This document shows positions 47,329 through 53,995 of a DNA stretch of 64,000 nucleotides, piece by piece (positions within the stretch are counted from its first letter, which is position 1; each line of letters starts with the position of its first letter). The DNA is from Marinomonas primoryensis (GTDB lineage Bacteria > Pseudomonadota > Gammaproteobacteria > Pseudomonadales > Marinomonadaceae). Below the pieces are notes generated by a model, which worked only from the letters and a program-made list of their open reading frames with translations, did no database searches and had not been told where the DNA came from. The stretch spans positions 3,500,001 through 3,564,000 of the forward strand of contig NZ_CP054301.1 of assembly GCF_013372285.1 (NCBI RefSeq), given 5' to 3'. A program made the translations under genes and the position numbers.

Positions 47329-48141
47329 TTAAAAAAATGTATTTATTTTATAACCACATTCTGTGAGCTCTTTAGCCACTGAATTTTTCCAACCTGAATT
47401 TTCATCAAGTGGAACGTAGACTACACCACTGATATCGTTTGGTGTTTCTATCTGCCCTTTGACCAATGAACACACGTTTTCTCTTCCTAGTTTTGCCATT
47501 AAGTAACCATGCTCAAATACCACATTTTGTCTGGCTCTATTCTTAGGCGGTACATCCGACTCATGCACCCCACGCCCATGATCACAACCTGTGTATAAGA
47601 CAAGTGCAAAATCAGCATCGTTAGAATAGTGTTCTATTTTTTCAATTATGGTCATGCCTGCATTAGCTTGCTCATGCAGAATTATTACTTCTAAACCCAG
47701 CTGTTCAATGAAACGACTAACTTCATATTTTGCTTCATTATCACGACCGTGAACTATAAAAACTTTTCGTTTGTTTCTGGCAACGGTTGTCGTGTTAGCT
47801 GGAGGAACTTTGGAAGTATTGCTAGTTGTTTGACTAACAGGTGTAGGAGACTGACCAAATTCAAGGAAATCTAATAAAGGAGTAAATTGTTCTGAGATAT
47901 ATGTACGTCGCTCTGCATAAGTGCCGTATTTCTCTTTAATAAAACCCCAAAATGAATCTAAATTTCTATGTTGTTTAATCCAGCTAGGTAGCATGGACGC
48001 AACATCTGAATTTTGTAGAAGCTCTCTTCGCAGAAATTCAAACTCACCATTTTCAGCTGATAATCCAGTTGCTCTTGCTGTTAACAAATTTGCAAGGTAA
48101 CTCACCTTATCAAAATCATTTTCTAAAAATTCAATACTCAA
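47329..48141 (-). CDS. TIR-like nucleotide-binding protein with AbiJ-type N-terminus, cassette-borne
   Basis: 270 aa from TTG 48141 with AAGGA 6 nt upstream. N-terminal helical domain (~1-95) with WIKQHRNLDSFWGFIKEKYG and ERRTYISEQFTPLLDFLE, which resembles the AbiJ N-terminal domain 3 family. Linker rich in Thr/Pro/Ser (~97-122). C-terminal TIR-like domain (PF10137 type, ~125-265): KVFIVHGRD (126-134), MTIIEKIE (163-170; Glu167 a possible catalytic Glu), ADFALVLYT, RARQNVVFEHGYLMAKLGRE. TIR-like domains of this group cleave NAD+ or bind cyclic nucleotides in anti-phage defence. Function here inferred. Confidence 0.82.
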   Translation of the reverse strand: MSIEFLENDFDKVSYLANLLTARATGLSAENGEFEFLRRELLQNSDVASMLPSWIKQHRNLDSFWGFIKEKYGTYAERRTYISEQFTPLLDFLEFGQSPTPVSQTTSNTSKVPPANTTTVARNKRKVFIVHGRDNEAKYEVSRFIEQLGLEVIILHEQANAGMTIIEKIEHYSNDADFALVLYTGCDHGRGVHESDVPPKNRARQNVVFEHGYLMAKLGRENVCSLVKGQIETPNDISGVVYVPLDENSGWKNSVAKELTECGYKINTFF

Positions 48142-48179
48142 TTTAATTCCTTATAAGGTGCAACCAAATCTGACTTAAA

Positions 48180-48319
48180 GCCTAACATTTTAATAGTGCG
48201 CACGCTCGTTTACACATTGTTCCAAACCTACAAAAACATTCCTAAACAACTAATTTTAATAGACTTTAGAAACTTAACCACAAATCTAAAAATCGGGAAA
48301 ACGAGCGTGCGCGTTATGT
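48180..48319 (-). other. Probable attC site 4 (140 bp, less typical)
   Basis: Minus-strand ends ACATAAC and GTTAGGC (the latter a perfect R' box) flank a 14-bp perfect inverted repeat, GCGCACGCTCGTTT (48199-48212) with AAACGAGCGTGCGC (48299-48312). The arms start closer to one box than usual. If real it sets the upstream edge of the TIR/metallopeptidase cassette. A related GTGTAAACGAGC lies at 48397-48408. Confidence 0.55.
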
Positions 48320-48559
48320 CTTTTATCCACAGCACGTTATTTCGACTGAAGGTCATCTTAGCCATTGATAGTAAAAGGCTTTACTGTCTTTCACTAGTGT
48401 AAACGAGCAATTTATTGGTTGTTTTTTAGACAAAGCGAGCCGAAATTTGGCAACCTAAAAATAAGCTGTATATCCACCCGTAAATTACGTTTTAAATTTC
48501 ACCCAAAAATGAAGTAGGCTACACTTCAAAGAGAATTTATCCTATTCCATAAAAGCTTG

Positions 48560-48579
48560 ATTCCCGCCTTCGCGGGAAT
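48560..48579. repeat. REP-like palindrome ATTCCC-GCCTTCGC-GGGAAT
   Basis: Perfect inverted repeat; the pattern is that of dispersed extragenic palindromes such as Neisseria dRS3. Here it marks the inner edge of the gene-free region next to the cassettes. Confidence 0.7.
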
Positions 48580-48740
48580 GACGTATCTTTAGTTTATGCT
48601 CCTCTCTGGAAGTCAGCTCGACGCGACGAAGTTGCGCGACTTTATAAAAATCTTAAAGTTACACGCTTAGCTTTTTCCTGAATTAAAAAACGGAATAAAT
48701 GTCAGGGATACAAAGCGTTTGAATGGAACCTATAAATTCC

Positions 48741-49114
48741 GCGTCGGGCTAAAGCTTCGTCCTACCATACAATGAAAGCTTCGCTTTCTTCGCCTGATTA
48801 CGGTCGTACCTCCCTCATACAGGCCTACCCTCTTAGTTTTTCACCATTGAAACTCCCATTGAAGTCAGTTCGACGCGACGAAGTGCGCGTCGGGCTAAAC
48901 CTCGACCTACCATAGTGAAAGCTTCGCTTTCTTCGCCTGATCACAATTCGTACCTCCCTCATACAGGCCTACCCTCTTAGTTTTTCACCATTGAAACTCC
49001 AATGAAGTCAGTTCGACGCGACGAAGTTGCGCGTCGGGCTAAAGCCTCGACCATACAATGAAAGCTTCGCTTTCTTCGCCTGATTACGGTCGTACCTCCC
49101 TCATACAGGCCTAC
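48741..49114. repeat. Tandem repeat, ~145-bp unit, about 2.6 copies
   Basis: Units begin GCGTCGGGCTAAA at 48741, 48887 and 49031 (steps of 146 and 144 bp). Each holds AAAGCTTCGCTTTCTTCGCC, then CGTACCTCCCTCATACAGGC. The first two also hold CTCTTAGTTTTTCACCATTG; the third stops after AGGCCTAC. Copies differ by a few bases, so the duplication is not brand new. Confidence 0.9.
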
Positions 49115-49265
49115 ACCCTGACCCCGTATTCTAAAATCGGAATAAAGGTCGGGGATACAAAGCGTTTGAATGGGAATTATATGCATTCCCACGCAGGAGC
49201 ATGGGAACGAGACCACAGAACCCCACCCTAACCCTCCCCTTGAAGAAATGGGAGGGAACAGAGCG

Positions 49266-49931
49266 TTACGAGCGAGGCACGAGTCTCGTTCGCCCGCCTC
49301 CCATTTGATTTAAATCGTATAACCGGCAGTCTCTGCCTTGGTAGGCAATTTGCGCTAATAACAATTCTGCGGTAGCTAAGGCGTCTGTCAATGCATCGTG
49401 ACCTTGGTATTCTGGTAAGCCATATCGTTCTCGGCAGGCATCAAGGCGAAAGCCACCATCTTGAATCGGTTGCTGAGCTCTATTGGCTTTCGACCTTTCG
49501 ATTGCCAAGGTATCCAACCAACTGAGCGAAAACGTGGGCAACGCGTGTTCTAACCAAGACTGTTTTAAAAACCCAAGCTCCATTGGCGCATGATGCACGA
49601 CTAACACTCGATTTCTTAATAAATGTCGTAAATAACGCAACACACTTTCTTGTCTTTTGCCGTGCTGCTGCACATCCGAGTCGGTAATCATGTGAATGCC
49701 AACATTGTCGCCAATCTGGGCATTGTCGAGTACGATATGACGAGCCGTGTCCAATTCAATAACGCCGTTTTGAATACACACCCAACCAACACTGACGATA
49801 TGATCTTGCTTGGCATTCAATCCTGACGTTTCAATATCCAACACCAAATAATCCCACTCAGACCAACGCCGTTTTACCGACTGGCGAGCCAAATACCAGG
49901 CTTTCAGCTTGTGAATAAACCTCGACAGCAT
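49266..49931 (-). CDS. DEDDh-type 3'-5' exonuclease (DnaQ/PolC-like)
   Basis: 221 aa. Exo I motif VLDIETSGLN (~31-40), Exo II-like region HHAPMELGFLKQ where the family usually has HNxxFD (Glu in place of Asp), Exo III HDALTDALATAEL. Its ATG overlaps the stop of the upstream CBS/DUF294 gene by one base (TAATG), so they are one unit. Such exonucleases commonly follow CBS/DUF294 proteins in marine gammaproteobacteria and pseudomonads. Substrate not known. Confidence 0.88.
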   Translation of the reverse strand: MLSRFIHKLKAWYLARQSVKRRWSEWDYLVLDIETSGLNAKQDHIVSVGWVCIQNGVIELDTARHIVLDNAQIGDNVGIHMITDSDVQQHGKRQESVLRYLRHLLRNRVLVVHHAPMELGFLKQSWLEHALPTFSLSWLDTLAIERSKANRAQQPIQDGGFRLDACRERYGLPEYQGHDALTDALATAELLLAQIAYQGRDCRLYDLNQMGGGRTRLVPRS

Positions 49932-51808
49932 TAGCTGTACCCCCTTAGGAAACGCTGTTGAGCGACATCTTGAACCTCACTGATAATACTAAAGGTGGTT
50001 TTTAAGTGTTTGCGTTCTAAAGGACTCAAATCCTTCGGGTCTAAATAAGCGCTGGCTTTCCCTGTTGCTTGAAAGTGACGGCTTTGCGCCTCTAAACGTA
50101 AGCCGTTTAATTTATCCCATGCGTCCATCAAGTTACGGGCGGTATCGACACTGATGAGCTTTTCACGAATCGCTTGTTCAATTCGATCCAGAGTTCCAAC
50201 GCGATACGTTTGGCAAGACAAACCATAAAGGCGCGCTAAGTCATTAATCAATGCCAAGCCTTGATGCTTTAAATCCAGCTGATGCTTGTGTTCACCAGAC
50301 GATTCCAATAAGAAATGCCGAAAGAAGCCCAGCGGCGGTTTTGTCACCAATGCACTGCGAGTCAAGGTGGCCAAGAACACACTGTTTTTACTCACTTCTA
50401 ACTGCATCGCCTTGATTAAATCCTTTACCGCTTCACCTTCACTTTTGCCATTATCATAAACGCAACGAATGTCGAAAAAGATGCTGGCATGCAGCAACGC
50501 ACTGGGCGCACTGCTTTTTATCCAACGCGAAAACGCCTGCTGCCAACCGTCTGTTGTCCTTCGCCATTCGGGGTTGCTGGCCATGATGTTACCAGGGCAA
50601 AGTCGGATACCGCACAAACCTAACCCCTGACAAACGAATTCGGATAGATCGGCAAAATAGAGACTCTCTTCCGTGCTTGGCTCACGCTCAAGCATCAATC
50701 CGTTGTCTTGATCACTGCCCAGAGATTGATCCCGACGCGCTTGGGAACCAAAGACTAAAAACTGAAAGTCCATCGGCGCTGGGCCAAGCTTTTCGAGCGC
50801 TAATTCAATCAAACGTCGCGTTAAATTGTCACTCACGGTCGCCAGCACCTTGCCCACATCTGCGGCTTTCATATCGGTAACAATCAGATTAATAATCAAG
50901 GTCGGCCATTGTTTGCAAACACGAGCAAGGCTTTCTACGGATTGCTGACGATGGATTAGATTAATCAATAAAAGCGGACTGAGTTCTTGATGGCGTAATA
51001 GATCGGCTGCCGTCAACATACCAACGGCTTGGTGCTCTTCGTCGACAATAGGCAAGTGATGAATGTTACTTTCACTCATCAAGGTTTGCGCTTGCATAAC
51101 CAATGAATTTGGCGATAACGTCACAGGAGACGCGGTCATCACATTGGCCACCAGAGAGTCCGAAGATCCGCCGACCGCTAAAATGCGTGAGCGTAAATCT
51201 CGATCGGTGACAATACCCTGCAAGCGGCCCTCTTCTACCACCAAAATGGAACTAACTCGCGCTTCCGTCATACGCATAGCGATGGTTTGTACCGTTTCTT
51301 TTGGCGTGGCTTGTATTAACTGCCGCGTCATAATGTGGGCGACGGGCGTCGATAATTGCAACGCGGGAGAAGCTAACTCGTTACTCTGGCTGCGGGTGAG
51401 CTTTCGTAAGCGGTTGTGCTGAGTATGTTCAAAGAAAAGTCCGAACGCTTCATTCTTTTCAAGCATTTCTATAAAGCGTATTTTGTCAAAACGATAAACA
51501 AGGCTGTCCTCCATGGCGACAACCTGTAACCCATCGGGATTTTGCGCCATCACACTGGACACACCAAAGCATTCACCATCGGCAATTTGATCCACTAAGC
51601 CACCTTTGGGCGTGCGGATTTCACAGGCGCCTCGGCGAATAAGATGTACCGTCGCTGAGTCGTCTTTTAGCACCAGTGTTTGCCCCTGACGCACATACAA
51701 CATAGACACCCCAGTCAATATCTGCTTTCGCTCTAATAAGCTTAAGCCCGAAAAAGGCGGAATGGTTTCGATGAATTTATGGACTTCAGGAATATCGATA
51801 GCGGCCAT
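49931..51808 (-). CDS. cNMP-binding/CBS/DUF294 nucleotidyltransferase-like signalling protein
   Basis: 625 aa: cyclic nucleotide-binding domain (~15-130), CBS pair (~170-290), DUF294 nucleotidyltransferase domain (~330-440) with the GSxxRxxxxxxSDQD-type motif (FGSQARRDQSLGSDQDNGL), and a helical DUF294 C-terminal domain (~480-620). Probably a cytosolic signalling protein with nucleotide-transfer potential; no substrate known. Translationally coupled to the exonuclease. Identification of domains is firm. Confidence 0.9.
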   Translation of the reverse strand: MAAIDIPEVHKFIETIPPFSGLSLLERKQILTGVSMLYVRQGQTLVLKDDSATVHLIRRGACEIRTPKGGLVDQIADGECFGVSSVMAQNPDGLQVVAMEDSLVYRFDKIRFIEMLEKNEAFGLFFEHTQHNRLRKLTRSQSNELASPALQLSTPVAHIMTRQLIQATPKETVQTIAMRMTEARVSSILVVEEGRLQGIVTDRDLRSRILAVGGSSDSLVANVMTASPVTLSPNSLVMQAQTLMSESNIHHLPIVDEEHQAVGMLTAADLLRHQELSPLLLINLIHRQQSVESLARVCKQWPTLIINLIVTDMKAADVGKVLATVSDNLTRRLIELALEKLGPAPMDFQFLVFGSQARRDQSLGSDQDNGLMLEREPSTEESLYFADLSEFVCQGLGLCGIRLCPGNIMASNPEWRRTTDGWQQAFSRWIKSSAPSALLHASIFFDIRCVYDNGKSEGEAVKDLIKAMQLEVSKNSVFLATLTRSALVTKPPLGFFRHFLLESSGEHKHQLDLKHQGLALINDLARLYGLSCQTYRVGTLDRIEQAIREKLISVDTARNLMDAWDKLNGLRLEAQSRHFQATGKASAYLDPKDLSPLERKHLKTTFSIISEVQDVAQQRFLRGYS

Positions 51809-51902
51809 TTTATTATTCTCATTTGTGTAAGTTCATTTTTATCGATGTAAAAGAGTGTGCTCTTTTATTCTAGTCAATAAAACGTTTCTTAGACCAATGT
51901 CT

Positions 51903-52168
51903 AGGGAAGAGGCGAACAAGCTCCCTTGCCTCAGCATGTGGATAAAAGCGTGTAATTCGAGGCGAGTACCGAATGTGAATAGTTAACCTATTTTCGAGGT
52001 GCTCAAAAAAGAATTCAGGCTTTTAGGCCATGCCCTTCGGGTCTTTCAGGGAAAATTCCACACTACGTTGCGACTCTTTGAAAGGTACCTACATTCCTTC
52101 AGAGTCGCGCCTTATTTGACGATTTCTCTGAAAGACTGAGGCTTAGTAGACTTATTCGCACCTTCCCT
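51903..52168. repeat. MITE-like long imperfect inverted repeat, 266 bp
   Basis: Outer arms AGGGAAGAGGCGAACAAG (51903-51920) and CTTATTCGCACCTTCCCT (52151-52168) match 15 of 18. Nested arms: GCCTCAG/CTGAGGC, GTCTTTCAGGGAAA/TTTCTCTGAAAGAC (13 of 14), and GCGACTC/GAGTCGC at the centre. The whole could fold into one long hairpin. No coding frame. A non-autonomous transposable relic or a structured dispersed repeat. Confidence 0.6.
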
Positions 52169-52209
52169 ATGAGACAAAATAGCTATTTAAATATTATCCA
52201 GACAAACAT

Positions 52210-52245
52210 AAAAAAGGGGCATCTCTTTGAGATGCCCCTTTTTTC
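52210..52245 (-). terminator. Rho-independent terminator of siaABCD
   Basis: Perfect 15-bp stem AAAAAGGGGCATCTC/GAGATGCCCCTTTTT with loop TTT, 30 bp past the siaD stop. Works on both strands. Confidence 0.95.
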
Positions 52246-52276
52246 ATTTTAACAGCCTGACGATAGCCGCTTAAAA

Positions 52277-53056
52277 TCATCCAATCACTAGACTATTTCG
52301 CCCTTTGGATTTAACCGAGTATAAAGCGCTATCTGCTCTCGAGAGTAATGAATCCATCGAGTCAGTTTCTTGATACTCTGCAATACCGATACTAACACTG
52401 GTTAAAACGGTTTTATCATCTACTTGATGAGTATAAGCATTCACTTTAGAACGAAGCGATTCAAGAAGCGCAACCGCATTTTCAAATTTGGGACTGGTCA
52501 ATATCACTAAAAATTCTTCACCGCCCCAGCGACCAATAACACCACGATCACCAACCACACTTTCCATCAATCTGCTTAAAGCGATTAACACCTTATCACC
52601 CACTTGATGGCCAAATTCATCATTTACTTTTTTAAAGTAATCAATGTCTATCATTGCGATGCTTAAGCTTTCTTTTTGCTGGCCAGAAAATGCTTGAGAT
52701 AACTGCTTCATTATCATACGTCGGTTAGGTAATTCCGTCAGCGGATCTATTAATGAAGTCTTCTCTAGTTCGATATTCAGCTGCCGTAAACTACGCTGAT
52801 AGCGATCTGAAATTCTGGTCATTTTCTCTAATTGTCGCACGTGTTTGTCAAAACGCTCACTAAGACTTTTTCCCTGTTGGATCATGACATCTTGGTATGA
52901 ATCAGACAATCGAGTTAAGCGATCCATACGATTCCACTGCTCTTGATTAACGTCCCAAAGCTGACTTAAGGCTTTACTTGCAGGGTGATCCTGATATTCA
53001 GGTGCCGCCAGAATATCCTGAATGTTTTTTTCAAGTTCAGCAAAATCCGTCTTCAT
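52277..53056 (-). CDS. siaD: Diguanylate cyclase SiaD
   Basis: 259 aa. Helical N-terminus (~1-100, coiled-coil-like) and a GGDEF domain with DIDYFKKVNDEFGHQVGD and the signature RWGGEEF. Active signature (GGEEF), so a functional cyclase making c-di-GMP. In Pseudomonas aeruginosa SiaD is switched on by binding unphosphorylated SiaC and drives aggregation and biofilm. Last gene of the complete siaABCD set, with the stop of siaC adjacent (no gap). Confidence 0.92.
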   Translation of the reverse strand: MKTDFAELEKNIQDILAAPEYQDHPASKALSQLWDVNQEQWNRMDRLTRLSDSYQDVMIQQGKSLSERFDKHVRQLEKMTRISDRYQRSLRQLNIELEKTSLIDPLTELPNRRMIMKQLSQAFSGQQKESLSIAMIDIDYFKKVNDEFGHQVGDKVLIALSRLMESVVGDRGVIGRWGGEEFLVILTSPKFENAVALLESLRSKVNAYTHQVDDKTVLTSVSIGIAEYQETDSMDSLLSRADSALYSVKSKGRNSLVIG

Positions 53057-53437
53057 TTATTTACCTATGATTTTAAAAGGAAACGTACAATCTTCTTTGA
53101 ATTCTTCAGCCAACTCAGCCACGCGTTCATTTTCTGCATCGAAGTACCAGTTTACAGCCACTTGGCGACCTTCTTGAAAGCACTCTTCCATCTCATCAAA
53201 CATGTCCATCATTACTTTAATGCTGCTTGTATTAAGGTATAACAATGTCAGTTCAAGCGTCAGTGGTTCAGAACTTTCTTTCAGATAACTCGCTACCCAA
53301 GCAACCATAGAACTATAAAGCTCATAGGAATTTTCTGGATAGGAATCTCCTTCCATATAGAGTATTCCATTCTCCCATTCCCCTCTCACTGTAGGAGAAG
53401 AAACGCTTCCCTCTATTAATAAATCATTCATATTCAT
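53057..53437 (-). CDS. siaC: SiaC regulatory protein (DUF1987)
   Basis: 126 aa, the standard SiaC length. Family block SYPENSYELYSSMVAWVASYL and LLYLNTSSIKVMMDMFDEMEE; the Thr in NTSS corresponds to the site phosphorylated by SiaB and removed by SiaA. SiaC in its unphosphorylated form binds and activates SiaD. Between siaB (4-bp gap) and siaD (abutting). Confidence 0.9.
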   Translation of the reverse strand: MNMNDLLIEGSVSSPTVRGEWENGILYMEGDSYPENSYELYSSMVAWVASYLKESSEPLTLELTLLYLNTSSIKVMMDMFDEMEECFQEGRQVAVNWYFDAENERVAELAEEFKEDCTFPFKIIGK

Positions 53438-53441
53438 TTTC

Positions 53442-53978
53442 TCAAATTTTTATACTTAGACTAAAATAGGCTGTGTCGTTTCCGATCTCTTTAAGCGTTG
53501 TTTCCATCGGTTTCGAAGATTTTCGTGCCATATCAATTAACCCCAGCCCTGCACCGGTCACGGCATCGGCATCACGAGGCTGACGAAGTTGAGTCTTGTA
53601 TGCGGTTTTTAGTTCGGCTTTATCCATGTTTGCAAATGATTCAATACGCTCCACTAATTTTCTACCATCGCTTGCTCTAACAATATTGCCTGCTGCAACA
53701 CTATAGCATCCGTCATAATGACTCACGATCACGGTTGCCGTATCCGCACCGGGCAATTGCGATGACGTCGCGTAATGTCTAATATTTTGTGTTAATTCAA
53801 TGTACGCAGCAAACACGTCCAAAGCAGATGCCGGGGACAACTGTTCAGATTTCAAATAATTCTTTAACGCATTACCAATTTCCTCAATCAAACTACGGGA
53901 AATAGGGCCATTAAAACACAATAAGATATTGTCTTTTTCAAAGCGTTCTCTTAATCCATATAAATCTGGCGAACTCAT
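53442..53978 (-). CDS. siaB: SiaB kinase (DUF6272, HATPase-like)
   Basis: 178 aa. Helical protein with the HATPase-type features of SiaB: AAYIELTQNIRHY (N-box-like) and VTGAGLGLIDMARKS (G-box-like). In P. aeruginosa SiaB phosphorylates SiaC, opposing SiaA. 17 bp after siaA and 4 bp before siaC, consistent with one transcript. Confidence 0.87.
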   Translation of the reverse strand: MSSPDLYGLRERFEKDNILLCFNGPISRSLIEEIGNALKNYLKSEQLSPASALDVFAAYIELTQNIRHYATSSQLPGADTATVIVSHYDGCYSVAAGNIVRASDGRKLVERIESFANMDKAELKTAYKTQLRQPRDADAVTGAGLGLIDMARKSSKPMETTLKEIGNDTAYFSLSIKI

Positions 53979-53995
53979 CTCACCTACCCTTGTGA

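Larger units (their letters stand above)
44664..48319 (-). mobile_element. Integron-type gene cassette array (no integrase in window)
   Basis: Three attC sites (44664-44758, 45290-45389, 46365-46463) and a fourth likely one (48180-48319) are all oriented on the minus strand. Each follows the stop codon of a minus-strand gene, the cassette rule. Three cassettes result: a 172-aa gene, a 321-aa gene, and a two-gene cassette (TIR-like + metallopeptidase). No intI or attI was found, so this is a cassette cluster without its integrase, or the far end of an array broken off from it. Confidence 0.88.
48320..49265. other. Gene-free, repeat-rich stretch
   Basis: No gene is supported over about 950 bp; short open frames here follow the repeats. 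It holds an ATTCCC-N8-GGGAAT palindrome (48560-48579), a 145-bp tandem repeat (48741-49114), and a 36-bp direct repeat flanking it (48691-48726 and 49138-49173; starts CGGAATAAA, contains GATACAAAGCGTTTGAATGG). Confidence 0.8.
51809..52276. other. Gene-free gap holding a MITE-like inverted repeat and a terminator
   Basis: No gene. Contents: the 266-bp inverted repeat at 51903-52168 and the siaD terminator at 52210-52245. The first ~95 bp carry the promoter region of the CBS/DUF294 gene. Confidence 0.7.

Noticed and set aside
48397..48408. Fifth attC site
   Set aside because: Only one arm matches; no R-type boxes around it.
48741..49114. CRISPR array
   Set aside because: Repeats are ~145 bp and directly adjoining, with no short repeat-spacer alternation and no cas genes.
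48977..49216. 79-codon minus frame in the tandem repeats
   Set aside because: The frame follows the repeat copies, has no ribosome-binding site and a composition unlike the neighbouring genes.
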